From NCBI GenBank assembly GCA_905234355.1, contig CAJOHP010000070.1, positions 1 to 32,604 on the forward strand: a stretch of 32,604 nt of DNA, in the 5' to 3' direction. The notes beneath the pieces are model-generated. The model was not told the origin of the DNA and made no database searches. It saw only the letters and a program-made list of their open reading frames with translations. The translations under genes were made by a program, and so were the position numbers. The DNA comes from an uncultured Prevotella sp. Its GTDB lineage: Bacteria; Bacteroidota; Bacteroidia; Bacteroidales; Bacteroidaceae. Positions 15,505 through 24,110 of the stretch are shown here, piece after piece. Position 1 is the stretch's first letter. Each line of letters opens with the position of its first letter.

Positions 15505-17894
15505 TCACTTGTCGCGGTTGCTGTTGCCAATGAGCTCACGCATCTGTGTGTTGAACTCGTCGGCCTGTAGCAGCTGCTCTATGGTGACGTGCATGCGGTA
15601 GCGCCAGTAGTGGCGTGGGTGTGCCGGTATGTTGATGCGCTCGGCGTCGGCTCGGTGGCGAGCCAGTCCTGCAGCGAGATGAGGCATAGCATGCTGGGTG
15701 AGGTGAGGTGTCGGTAGACTATCTCCTTGGCGAGCCACACCGGCAGCGGGTGTGGTGCTTCGCCACTGCGGCGCAGCGGCCCGTTGTAGTAGGCCTGGGT
15801 GCGCTCAGGGTCCTCGTCCCACCACTGCCTCAGTGTGGGCATGTCGTGGGTGGAGATGGTGTCGACGCTGCGGTAGGGGTTGTGCGAGAGCTTTCCGAAG
15901 CGCAGGTTGGGCTCCTTGGGCATGGACTGTATCTCGAGCGTGAGTATGCGCAGCTCGTTCATCACCCAGGGCACGCAGTCGGGCACCATGCCCAGGTCCT
16001 CGGCGCAGCAGAGCATGCGCGTGGCCTCGGTCAGGCGGGGCAGCTTCTTCATGGCCTGCTCATACCAGAACTGGTTGTTGCGGCGGTAGAAGTAGTCGTT
16101 GTACATGTCCCAGAAGCGCTGCTGCTCGTAGGCGGGCAGCTGTGCGAAGGCATCGAGCTGGGTGGCGTTGATGCGGGGGTGCCACATGCCCTTGCGCCTG
16201 TGGTCTTCGAGATAGAGCTCCTGATGGAAGGGCAGGTGCCATCGCTGCTCTATCTCCTCGACAGTGAGTGGCAGTGCGGGCTGGAACTGCCCGTAGAGCC
16301 CGCTCTGCTGTGTCACGGGAATCTCCCAGATGCGGAAGAAGCCGAGCACATGGTCTATGCGGTAGGCGTCGAAGTATTCGGCCATCTTGCGGAAGCGCCT
16401 CACCCACCACTGGCAGTCGTCGGCGAGCATCTCGTCCCAGTTGTAGGTGGGAAATCCCCAGTTCTGTCCGTCGGCGGTAAAGGCGTCGGGCGGTGCTCCT
16501 GCCTGTTCGTCCATGTAGAAGTATCGTGGCTCGGCCCATGCCTCCACGCCGTCGCGCGAGACACCTATGGGTATGTCTCCCTTGAGTATGACGTGCTGCT
16601 GCCTTGCGTGGTCGTGGGCGGCGCGCATCTGCCTGTCAAGGTGGTACTGTATGAAGTGCCAGAAGGTCTCTTCGGTGGCAGCGCCGCCGTCGGCGCCGTG
16701 GTGCATCACGCAGAAGCGGGCATAGGGCTCGAGCCACTCCTTGTTGTGCTCCACAAAGTCCTTATAGGCCTTGGTGCGCCGGGTCTTGGCATACTCCTGG
16801 CTGTAGACGGCCTGGAGGTAGCACATCTTGGCACTGAACATGCGTTCATAGTCTATCTGCGGCAGGGCGTTGAGTTCCTGCCGTGTCTGCTCCATCTGCT
16901 GTCGCAGCTGCTCGTCGGCGATGGGGGGCAGCTGCCGTAGGTCGGCATACTGCGGGTGCAGGGCATAGATGCTGATGGCGTTGTAGGGATAGGAGTCCTG
17001 CCACGTGCCGGTGTGGTTGGTATCGTTGATGGGCAGTACCTGCAGCACGCGCTGTCCGGTCACGGCGCACCAGTCTATCATGAGCTTCAGGTCGCCGAAG
17101 TCGCCCACGCCGAAGCTACCCTCGCTGCGCAGCGAGAACACGGGTATGACGGTGCCCGCGCCCTTCCACTGCCTTTCAGCGAAGAGAGCCTGGGGCAGCT
17201 CGTAGACGGCCACCTGGCCGCGTCGCAGGTCGGGCACGTCGACGAAGCGGTTGTTGCCCTGCTCCCAGGTGGTCTCCTGCGGTGTGGGGGCCTGCCGCTT
17301 GCCCTTCCGGCCGATGATGACAAACTTATACTCGAAGAGTCCCGGCAGGCGGTCGGCGTCGAGTCCGATGACCCACTCGTTGTCGGCATGCTCGCTCATA
17401 GGCAGTGCGCGCTGGGGGTTCCATGCGCCTAGATAGATGGGTGCTCCCACGACGGCGAGCTGCTCTCCCGGGTGCAGCTGTGTGGCGTGCACCTTGAGCT
17501 GTATGGTGCGCGCGAAGCTGGTGGGCACGCAGGGCTGCAGCTCGCGGCTATTGACACACAGGGTGAAGGCCGAGGAGTACATATAGGCATCCTCGGGTAT
17601 GTCGGTCCAGCGGTCGAACACCATGTAGTCGGCGGCGCCCTTGGCGGCAAACTCCAGACGGTGGGGCTCCAGGGGCCACTCGCGGCGCACCTCGGCCTGC
17701 TCACTGTCGGTCACCATATAGTAATAGGTGAGCGACGCTCCTTCCGGGCTGTCGCACTCGTGCGTGAGCATCCAGTAGGCGCAGTCGTAGCTCGTCATAG
17801 GGTGCCGCTCGACAACTCCCTCGCCGCGCACGATGCAGAGCGCGAGGGCATGGCCGGGGTCGGTGTGGTATTCTATGTTAAACAGGATTCTCAT
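15505..17894 (-). CDS. malQ: 4-alpha-glucanotransferase (GH77) with tandem CBM20, frameshifted
   Basis: About 796 aa if read through one frameshift. The start MRILFNIEYHT at 17894 lies behind a -7 box; an ORF start at 17996 is unlikely. Residues about 1-235 hold two starch-binding CBM20-like domains (second: VGAPIYLGAWNPQRALPMS), as in plant DPE2. GH77 follows: EGSFGVGDFGDLKLMIDW, the nucleophile region FDAYRIDHVLGFFRIWEIP, the acid/base region CCAEDLGMVPDCVPW and DTISTHDMPTLRQWW. It transfers maltodextrin segments between glucans in the cytoplasm. Near base 15651 the frame breaks: after LISLQDWLATE the expected ending AERINIPAHPRHYWRYRMH continues in the -1 frame to a stop at 15505. One missing G would restore it. 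Unrepaired, the product runs to 15579 with a wrong C-terminus. This could be a true mutation or an assembly error. Confidence 0.93.
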
Positions 17895-17918
17895 AAGTAT
17901 TATGTTTTTTTGATGGGT

Positions 17919-17926
17919 CAAAGTTA
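17919..17926 (-). promoter_or_regulatory. -7 box of malQ
   Basis: On the minus strand TAACTTTG matches TAnnTTTG, about 25 bases before the malQ ATG. No TTTG is seen at the -33 distance, which would suit a promoter needing an activator. Confidence 0.6.
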
Positions 17927-17982
17927 CGATGATTATCCATACGTTGTACGCCGATGGTGCAAAGAATTGGCAAACGGGAAGC

Positions 17983-17994
17983 GCAAACGTTTGC
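17983..17994. promoter_or_regulatory. LacI-family operator upstream of malQ
   Basis: GCAAACGTTTGC is a perfect 12-base palindrome of the LacI/GalR type with a central CG. It lies about 60 bases upstream of the malQ -7 box and 14 bases after the lacI stop codon. Its position upstream of the promoter would suit activation rather than blocking. Confidence 0.75.
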
Positions 17995-18007
17995 ACAGTT
18001 CCCTACC

Positions 18008-19033
18008 CTACCTCGTTGTTCCCCTGAGTATGAGTCTTGTGCGCACGATGCGCTTCTCCACTCGGTCCATGGGTATGTTGCCCTCCACGTGGCCTATGAG
18101 TATGTCGGCGGCCTCCTCGCCCACGCGTGTGCCATACTGCTCCACGGTAGTGAGCATGGGGTCGCACGACACGGCGCGCACGCCATTGCTGAATCCGCAG
18201 ATGCTGATGTCCTCGGGCACGCGCAGTCCCATGCGCTTCACGGTGTAGAGTATGCCCAGTGCGGTGTCGTCGTTGACAGCGAAGAAGGCGTCGGGATAGT
18301 AGTCGCCGTCGAACAGGTCGGGTGTGAGCATCTCGGCGTCGCGGCGGTTGTCGCAGATGCGGGTGAGCTCCGGGCGGAAGGGGAGCCCGTGGCGCAGCAG
18401 GGCGTCCTTATAGCCGTTGAAGCGGTTTTTGGCTATCTCCATGTGCATCTGCGAGCCGTAGAAGGCTATGCGGCGGCAGCCAGTGCTGATGAGGTGCCTG
18501 ACGGCCTGATAGGCACCCATGTAGTCGTCGACGACCACGCGGCTGGCATTGACGCCGGTCGAGATGCGGTCGAAGAAGACGAGGGGCACGCCGGCGTCGA
18601 TGAGTCGCTGGAAGTGGTCGTAGCGCTGTGTGTTCTTCGCCTGCGAGACGATGATGCCGCACACCTTGTTCTCATAGAACGACTGGCAGAGCTGCACCTC
18701 GCGCTCATACTGCTCGCCGCTCTGCGCCACCATGATGCGGTAGCCGTGGGCCGAGGCCTCCTGCTCTATGCCGTGCAGGATGGTGGAGAAGTAGTAGTGC
18801 ACGAACTCGGGCATGATCACGCCTATCACCCTGACCGGCTGTGTGTGCAGGCGGCGCAGGCCCTCGGCCAGCACGTTGGGCGTGAAGTTGTGGTCGCGGG
18901 CATACTGCTGTATGGCCTGCCGCCGCTCGGCAGAGATGCGGGGCGAGTCTTTCAGTGCGCGCGACACGGTGGCCACGCTGATGCCGAAGTGCTCGGCTAT
19001 GTCCTTCATCGTGAGGGTCGTGGGGTCGTTCAT
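18008..19033 (-). CDS. LacI/GalR-family transcriptional regulator
   Basis: 341 aa from the ATG at 19033 (MNDPTTLTMKDIAEHF). An ORF start at 19057 would place the operator 19043-19056 inside the coding region, so the later start is preferred. The DNA-binding domain reads KDIAEHFGISVATVSRALKD with SPRISAERRQAIQQ and the hinge NVLAEGLRR. The sugar-binding domain follows: VIGVIMPEFVHYYFSTILHG, then AYQAVRHLISTGCRRIAFYG, PDAFFAVNDDTALGI and DISICGFSNG. It lies just upstream of malQ on the same strand, with operators before both genes. A maltodextrin-responsive regulator that also controls itself is the likely role; the effector is inferred from malQ only. Confidence 0.95.
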   Translation of the reverse strand: MNDPTTLTMKDIAEHFGISVATVSRALKDSPRISAERRQAIQQYARDHNFTPNVLAEGLRRLHTQPVRVIGVIMPEFVHYYFSTILHGIEQEASAHGYRIMVAQSGEQYEREVQLCQSFYENKVCGIIVSQAKNTQRYDHFQRLIDAGVPLVFFDRISTGVNASRVVVDDYMGAYQAVRHLISTGCRRIAFYGSQMHMEIAKNRFNGYKDALLRHGLPFRPELTRICDNRRDAEMLTPDLFDGDYYPDAFFAVNDDTALGILYTVKRMGLRVPEDISICGFSNGVRAVSCDPMLTTVEQYGTRVGEEAADILIGHVEGNIPMDRVEKRIVRTRLILRGTTR

Positions 19034-19042
19034 CGGAATAAG

Positions 19043-19056
19043 TGCAATCGTTTGCA
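19043..19056. promoter_or_regulatory. LacI-family operator at the lacI start
   Basis: TGCAATCGTTTGCA is a near-perfect palindrome sharing the CAA..CGTTTGC core with the site at 17983-17994. It lies 10 bases upstream of the chosen lacI start, suggesting autoregulation. Confidence 0.7.
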
Positions 19057-19135
19057 TATTATAACGCGGATTACCGCGGTTTAGTACGTGAAAGGGAAGA
19101 AAAAAAATGCCCTCTAAAAAAACTATGTTAATTGT

Positions 19136-19166
19136 TTGGGCATGTCAGCAAATACGCTTACCTTTG
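19136..19166 (+). promoter_or_regulatory. Consensus promoter of the CPA2 antiporter
   Basis: TTTG (19136-19139), 19 bases, TACCTTTG (19159-19166): an exact match to the Bacteroidetes -33/-7 consensus. Transcription should start near 19172, giving a leader of about 125 nt. Confidence 0.8.
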
Positions 19167-19171
19167 CAGTG

Positions 19172-19298
19172 ACCTGATAAGAATCTCTTGCCATTAGGCA
19201 AGGCCAGGACAAGCGAGGGCGACGCCCTCCGGCATCTCATCTTCTTCAGAAACACTTTTTCCCCTGCCCGAGAATGGGGAGTAACATAAACACAAAGT
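19172..19298 (+). promoter_or_regulatory. Structured 5' leader of the antiporter gene
   Basis: Three hairpins can be read in order: CTTGCC-ATTA-GGCAAG (19187-19202), GAGGGC-GAC-GCCCTC (19215-19229) and TCCCC with GGGGA (19260-19264 and 19276-19280), the last ending 18 bases before the ATG. No long ORF is present. I do not recognise a known riboswitch class. An ion-responsive cis element is possible but only inferred from the gene it precedes. Confidence 0.45.
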
Positions 19299-20645
19299 AT
19301 GGTACAGGATTTATACATATTGATGATTACAGCAGCTCTAGTCAGCATTCTGTTCAAGTATTTCAAGCAGCCAGTGGTGCTGGGCTATATCGTTGCAGGT
19401 GTCTTAGTAGGACCGCATCTGTTTGGCGAGACCTTTGTGAATGCGGACAATGTGAAGTCCTGGGGCGACATCGGCGTGCTGTTTGTCTTGTTCTGCATCG
19501 GTCTAGAGTTCCGTCTGAAAAACCTCATCAGCAGCGGCAAGGTGGCAGCAATAGGGGCTTCTACGATTATCGTGGGCATGATGCTCTTAGGCTACGGAGT
19601 AGGAAAGGATGCTGATTTTGACATGGTCAACTCGCTGTTTCTGGCGGGCATGCTTTGCATGTCGAGCACCACTATAGTGATGAAGGCCATAGACGAGGCA
19701 GGGCTGAGCAAGGAGCGTTTCGTCAGGGGAGCGACCAGCATTCTTATCGTGGAGGACGTGGTGGCTGTGGTACTGATGGTACTGCTCTCCAGCATAGCCA
19801 TCCGCCATCAGTTCGAGGGTGCCGAGCTGGCCAGCAAGGTCTTCGATCTGGCCATCACACTCGCGGCATGGTTCATCTGCGGAATACTGATTATCCCGAC
19901 ACTGATACGCAAAGTGAAGAAGCATCTGAACGACGAGACGCTCATCATCCTCGCCTTGGGCCTGTGCCTGGGTATGGTGCTGACGGCAGAGGAGGCCGGC
20001 TTCAGCAGTGCACTCGGTGCCTTCGTGATGGGGTCTATCCTTGCCGAGACAGTGGAGTCGCATCGCATCGAAACACTGATGACACCGCTGAAGAATGTCT
20101 TTGCCGCTATCTTCTTCATATCGGTGGGCATGCTGATCAATCCGGCTTCGCTGGCGGAATATTGGTACAGCATACTCTGGGTCAGCCTGGATATTATCAT
20201 CGGAATGATAGTCTTTGGCACCTTGGGGTGCTGGTGGGGCGGGCAGACTATGCGCGACTCCATGCTTACAAGTTTCTCGTTCGTCCAGATTGGCGAGTTC
20301 TCATTCATCATCGCTTCACTGGGCACCAGCCTGGGCGTCCTCGACCCGGTCATCTATCCTATCATCGTGGCCTCCAGCGTGGTGACCACCTTCCTCACCC
20401 CTTATATCATGAAGGCTGCCGTGCCATGCTATACGTTTCTTTACAATCACGCTTCAGAGAGTCTGCGTGCCAAGATAGACCAGCGCGAGCAGCAAGTGGC
20501 AGAAGCGGAGTCGGCCGCCCTGGCCGGCAATACGAGCTCATTGGCAGACAAGGTGCGCCATGCCGTCAGGAATACTTTCATCACGAAGCATCTTGTCAAT
20601 CTGTTTATCAAGAACATGAGCGCTCACGATGACCATGCGGGATAG
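19299..20645 (+). CDS. CPA2-family cation/proton antiporter (KefB-like membrane domain)
   Basis: 448 aa. About 11-12 membrane segments span residues 4-390. Family features include YFKQPVVLGYIVAGVLVGPH near the N-terminus, VLFVLFCIGLEFRLKNL, then FLAGMLCMSSTTIVMKAIDE, the VEDVVAVVLMVLL segment with acidic residues in the membrane, and SSALGAFVMGSILAET. The C-terminal 65 residues are charged and helical. The Kef TrkA-N (RCK) nucleotide-binding domain is absent, so glutathione-type gating is unlikely. It probably exchanges K+ or Na+ for protons across the inner membrane. It is a single-gene unit under an exact consensus promoter with a structured leader. No clear terminator follows. Confidence 0.93.
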   Translation: MVQDLYILMITAALVSILFKYFKQPVVLGYIVAGVLVGPHLFGETFVNADNVKSWGDIGVLFVLFCIGLEFRLKNLISSGKVAAIGASTIIVGMMLLGYGVGKDADFDMVNSLFLAGMLCMSSTTIVMKAIDEAGLSKERFVRGATSILIVEDVVAVVLMVLLSSIAIRHQFEGAELASKVFDLAITLAAWFICGILIIPTLIRKVKKHLNDETLIILALGLCLGMVLTAEEAGFSSALGAFVMGSILAETVESHRIETLMTPLKNVFAAIFFISVGMLINPASLAEYWYSILWVSLDIIIGMIVFGTLGCWWGGQTMRDSMLTSFSFVQIGEFSFIIASLGTSLGVLDPVIYPIIVASSVVTTFLTPYIMKAAVPCYTFLYNHASESLRAKIDQREQQVAEAESAALAGNTSSLADKVRHAVRNTFITKHLVNLFIKNMSAHDDHAG

Positions 20646-20781
20646 ACGCTCACGGTGCGCCCAGACAGCCACCTCGGCCTCCCTTTGCACTTCACTAGCC
20701 CCGTAGCTCTGGATAAAAATGCCGTTTTATAAATCGCTGGAAATGTGAATGTTACATTTTTCAGCAAGGATTCTTCCCGAT

Positions 20782-20919
20782 TTACCCCCTAGACGACCCC
20801 CGTTTAGGGTGTAGACGACCCCCGTTTAGGGGGTAGCCGACCTCCGTCTAGGGGGTAAACGGGGCTCGTCTAGGGGGTAAACGGGGCTCGTCTAGGGGGT
20901 AAACGCGGGGCGTCGGCAT
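20782..20919. repeat. 22-bp tandem repeats with an internal orientation switch
   Basis: Six adjacent 22-base units run 20788-20919. Units 1-2 carry TAGACGACCCCCGTTTAGGG, unit 3 is intermediate, and units 4-5 (20854-20897, identical) carry TAAACGGGGCTCGTCTAGGG. Unit 6 is degenerate. The core of units 4-5 is nearly the reverse complement of the core of units 1-2, so the array is both tandem and inverted. The stretch 20646-21104 has no gene; apart from this array it holds only the CG/TA tract near 21012. Confidence 0.9.
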
Positions 20920-21011
20920 AGCTTTTGGCAAGCAAAACAGGCCGAATGGATAAATATGCGAGGCCTAAACGCATGAACATGCAGAACCAGTCGCTTGCCT
21001 GAGGGCGTCTC

Positions 21012-21031
21012 CGCGCGCGCGTATATATATA
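21012..21031. repeat. (CG)5(TA)5 alternating tract
   Basis: Twenty bases of strict pyrimidine-purine alternation, exactly five CG followed by five TA, about 75 bases past the end of the M6 protease gene. Such tracts can adopt Z-DNA or unwind easily. No function is shown by the sequence. Confidence 0.7.
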
Positions 21032-21104
21032 AAAAGGTGTAGCTACCGGATTTTGGCGTAGGCAAGAACAGCATGTCCGGCGCCGCAGTGCAGCCTGCAT
21101 GGGG

Positions 21105-23252
21105 TCACTTCACCACTTTTTTCCCTTCCACGATATAGAGTCCGTGGGGCAGGAGCCTCAGGTCGGTGCCCATATATCGGCCGTCGAGCGAGTAGACAGC
21201 CTTGCTGTCGGCCGCAGCGCTGCTGATGCTTGCTATGCCTGTGGCCACCGACTGCACGAGCACCTCGTCGAGGAAGAAGCGTCCATGAGCCGAAGCAAAG
21301 GTGATGGCCACGGGCCCGCGGCCGGTGATGGTGGCTGTGTGGCTGCTGAAGTCGCCCTTGGCCATCGTGACCGATGCGGTGCTCACCGTGCCACCCTCGA
21401 CGCTGAGCAGGAGCGTCTCGCTGTCCTTGCTGTTGTCCCATGCGCCGGCCTTGAAGGTGAGCGTGGCCGAACCGTTGAGGGTGAAGGTGGGTGTGGTGGC
21501 CGAGCCGGTGGCCGTGGTGGCACCGAACTTGGCGCATCGGTAGCCGCCATAGCCTTTCTCTGTCAGCCACCCGCGGTTGTCGGTGAGGAGCTGGGCCGAG
21601 GCGGCACTGCCGCTCCATACGCCGTCGTTGCCGCCCTTGCCTGCACACTTGTCGAACGACTCATAGAACAAGGCACCGCTGGGCAGCGGCGTGTCGGGCT
21701 GCTCGCTGGCATCCATGTCGGCCACGAAGCGGAAGGAGACGGTCTTGTCGCTGCCCAGGGTGATCTGCTCCACCGACGAAGCCGGGAAGTAGGTGCGGTC
21801 GGTGTTGCGGTTGTAGAACTTGGCCTGGGGCGTAGTGGTCTTGTTGAAGGCATTGTTCTGCTTGTAGGGGAAGGGGTCGTTGGCCATGCCCTCTGTGGTG
21901 TAGTATTTCTCGCCGTAATAGGTCTGATAGTCGTACTTGTTGTCGGCCGGTATCCAGGTCATGCGCTGCCGGCTGGGGTTGTCGTTGGGGGCATTGGCGG
22001 CCCATACGCTGGCATTGTAGTCTACGTGCAGGATGAGCAGGCCTGCGCCGGGCAGCGAGGCGTCCCACCCGTCTTTCTGCCGGTTTTCCAGAAGGAAGAA
22101 CTCGTCGCGGTGGCCCTTATTATATATAATGTATGACTGGCCGCTGCTCTGCAGTGAGGGCATGTGGTCCACGTCGACGTCCTCGTCTTCGAGCACGACG
22201 GGCTCGGCCCATCCTGCCGTCCACCGCTCGTAGCTGGTGTAGCCTGCGGGCTGGAATCCGTCTCCATTGTCAGCCCCGGCGCACATGAGGTCCCACTGGC
22301 CCATGCCCTGTCCGCCGCTGTAGTCGATGTCATAGTAGTCGGGATAGCCCAGGCAGTGGCTGAACTCGTGGCACATGGTGCCTATGCCCGATGCCTGTCC
22401 GTCGGCGCTGAGCTCCGATCCGCAGGCATAGGTGTTGACGGTGAGTCCGTCGCCCACGTCGATGACGCCGCTGCCGAAGCCATTGCGTCCCATCTCTTCG
22501 AGATTCCACTCGTGGGGCCAGATGACGTTGGTGTCGATGTCGTAGTAGTCGGCCTCGCCGTAGCCGGCATAGATGAAGTAGACCTGGTCCACCTCGCCGT
22601 CGCCGTCCCAGTCGTAGACGCTCCAGTCGCTCACGAGAGGCTTGGCCAGCTCCACGGCCTCGGTCACCATCTTCTCGGGATACATGTCGTTGCCGTCGGC
22701 ATCGTTCTTCCCGTAGTAGGAGTAGTTCTGCGACACCCTCACAGGTCCCACGACGTCGAAGCCCAGGCGGAAGAGACCGAGGCTCTGCGCCTTGAAGTAG
22801 TCGGCCACGGAGCCTTTGAACCGCCCGGTGGAGAATCCCTCCTCGTTGGTCATACGCTCGAAGAAGGTCTTGTTGTTGGCCGTGCGAAACGACTTGTTCT
22901 TGAAGTTGACCAGTATGACGAGACCGCGCTTGTCGCCTACGTATGCGCTCTGTGTGCCGGCACGACGCTGTGCCATGCGTGCCGTCCGGCGCTGTTGCGA
23001 CTGCTGCCGGCGGGCTTTGGCTCGCTGGCGCAAGGACTGCAGGTCTGCCTCGCGGCAGACGTCGCCGTCTTGCTGATAGGCCCGACCGTCGGCAGCCAGC
23101 CAGTAGTGGCAGTGCTCGTCGCCGACAAGACGCGCCTCTATGCGCGTGCCGTCGGTCAGGGTGATGGTCTTCGTGAGACCAGGCTTGGCAGGGATGGCCG
23201 ACACCGTGAGCGTGGCCAAGAGAAGTGATAAGGTCAGATAGAGTTTTTTCAT
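21105..23252 (-). CDS. Secreted M6-family metalloprotease with T9SS sorting domain
   Basis: 715 aa from the ATG at 23252; the ORF opens nine codons earlier, but MKKLYLTLSLLLATLTVSA is a clear signal peptide. A basic Gln/Arg-rich propeptide region (about 70-98) precedes the catalytic domain. The zinc site is HEFSHCLGYPD (295-305; HExxHxxGxxD, metzincin-like), preceded by the immune-inhibitor-A type GLVILVNF and DYFKAQSLGLF segments. A jelly-roll-like domain (about 530-670) follows, and the tail KAVYSLDGRYMGTDLRLLPH plus GLYIVEGKKVVK is a type A T9SS sorting signal. It would be a surface or secreted protease exported through the PorW-dependent system. The promoter at 23305-23335 overlaps the end of the upstream GT2 gene. 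Confidence 0.92.
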   Translation of the reverse strand: MKKLYLTLSLLLATLTVSAIPAKPGLTKTITLTDGTRIEARLVGDEHCHYWLAADGRAYQQDGDVCREADLQSLRQRAKARRQQSQQRRTARMAQRRAGTQSAYVGDKRGLVILVNFKNKSFRTANNKTFFERMTNEEGFSTGRFKGSVADYFKAQSLGLFRLGFDVVGPVRVSQNYSYYGKNDADGNDMYPEKMVTEAVELAKPLVSDWSVYDWDGDGEVDQVYFIYAGYGEADYYDIDTNVIWPHEWNLEEMGRNGFGSGVIDVGDGLTVNTYACGSELSADGQASGIGTMCHEFSHCLGYPDYYDIDYSGGQGMGQWDLMCAGADNGDGFQPAGYTSYERWTAGWAEPVVLEDEDVDVDHMPSLQSSGQSYIIYNKGHRDEFFLLENRQKDGWDASLPGAGLLILHVDYNASVWAANAPNDNPSRQRMTWIPADNKYDYQTYYGEKYYTTEGMANDPFPYKQNNAFNKTTTPQAKFYNRNTDRTYFPASSVEQITLGSDKTVSFRFVADMDASEQPDTPLPSGALFYESFDKCAGKGGNDGVWSGSAASAQLLTDNRGWLTEKGYGGYRCAKFGATTATGSATTPTFTLNGSATLTFKAGAWDNSKDSETLLLSVEGGTVSTASVTMAKGDFSSHTATITGRGPVAITFASAHGRFFLDEVLVQSVATGIASISSAAADSKAVYSLDGRYMGTDLRLLPHGLYIVEGKKVVK

Positions 23253-23304
23253 TTCGTCTTTTATAAGTACATTATTCATTTTGTCCGCTTGTAGAAACGG
23301 CCTG

Positions 23305-23335
23305 CAAAGGTAGGCATTTTATTTCATCCGGCAAA
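23305..23335 (-). promoter_or_regulatory. Consensus promoter of the M6 protease gene
   Basis: On the minus strand TTTG (23332-23335), 19 bases, TACCTTTG (23305-23312): exact consensus. The -33 element lies within the last codons of the glycosyltransferase gene that stops at 23319. The leader would be about 45 nt. Confidence 0.78.
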
Positions 23336-24110
23336 GGAAACGCACGACAAACCATGCGTGGAGCATGAACGTCTGCAGATGTCCGTAGTGGTGTGCCATG
23401 ACGCGGTAGCGCTCCATGAGCGAGGCGCGCCGGTGGCGTGTGGTCTGTCCCTCCTCGGCATAGTGGGCCACGACCATGCCCACGTTGCACAGTGTCAGGC
23501 CCATGCGCTCGGCCTCGACCATGACGCGTATGCACCAGTCCACGTCGGCCGAGTAGCGGTAGCGGGTGTCATACTGCACGTTCTTGGCCAGGTCGGTGCG
23601 TGCGTAGAAGGCCTGATGGCACACGAGCATGCCCTGCCTGAAGGAGCGCCATGAGAGCTGCTGTGGCGGTCTGAGCCGTCGCGGGTGCAGCACATGACCC
23701 TCGCTGTCGGTGATGAGCGTGTCGCCGTAGAGCACGGCGGGCAGCTCGGCACTGGGCAGCTCGGCCAGACGGCATCGCCGCACGATCTGCTCAAGCGTGT
23801 CGGGCGAGGGAAAGGCGTCGCCCGCGTTCATATAGACAATATAGTCGCCCGAAGCCTGCGTGAGCCCCTTATTCATGGCGTCGTAGATGCCGTGGTCGGG
23901 CTCCGACTGCAGGATGACCTTATGATGGCTGTCCGAGAGGTCGCTCTGCTGCTTGTATGCCTCGGCCAAGGACATGGTCTGATCGGTGGAGGCGCCGTCG
24001 ATGATGAGGTGCTCCACGCCCTCGTAGGTCTGGTCGAGCACACTCTGGAGCGTCCGTGGGAGCACGGAAGCGGCGTTGTAGGTGATGGTGACAACGGTAA
24101 ATCGTATCAT
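23319..24110 (-). CDS. Family 2 glycosyltransferase
   Basis: 263 aa. The GT-A fold shows FTVVTITYNAASVLPRTLQS at the N-terminus, HLIIDGASTDQTM, then QSEPDHGIYDAMNKGL and GDYIVYMNAGDAF. It continues with YRYSADVDWCIRVMVEAERM before a basic end. It adds a sugar from a nucleotide donor to a cell-surface glycan; donor and acceptor are not evident. The WcaA-like SEPDHGIYDAMNKG signature is common in capsule and LPS clusters. Its start overlaps the stop of the upstream GT4 gene (ATGA), so the two are coupled. Confidence 0.92.
   Translation of the reverse strand: MIRFTVVTITYNAASVLPRTLQSVLDQTYEGVEHLIIDGASTDQTMSLAEAYKQQSDLSDSHHKVILQSEPDHGIYDAMNKGLTQASGDYIVYMNAGDAFPSPDTLEQIVRRCRLAELPSAELPAVLYGDTLITDSEGHVLHPRRLRPPQQLSWRSFRQGMLVCHQAFYARTDLAKNVQYDTRYRYSADVDWCIRVMVEAERMGLTLCNVGMVVAHYAEEGQTTRHRRASLMERYRVMAHHYGHLQTFMLHAWFVVRFLCRMK

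Noticed and set aside
15645..15655. Programmed -1 frameshift in malQ
   Set aside because: There is no X XXY YYZ slippery site, and a single missing base explains the change.
17954..19084. Long plus-strand open frame opposite lacI
   Set aside because: Antisense shadow of a clear LacI-family gene. The same holds for the plus-strand frames opposite malQ (15708-16940) and the GT4 gene (24119-25477).
20782..20919. CRISPR array
   Set aside because: The 22-bp units are directly adjacent with no variable spacers, and no cas genes are present.
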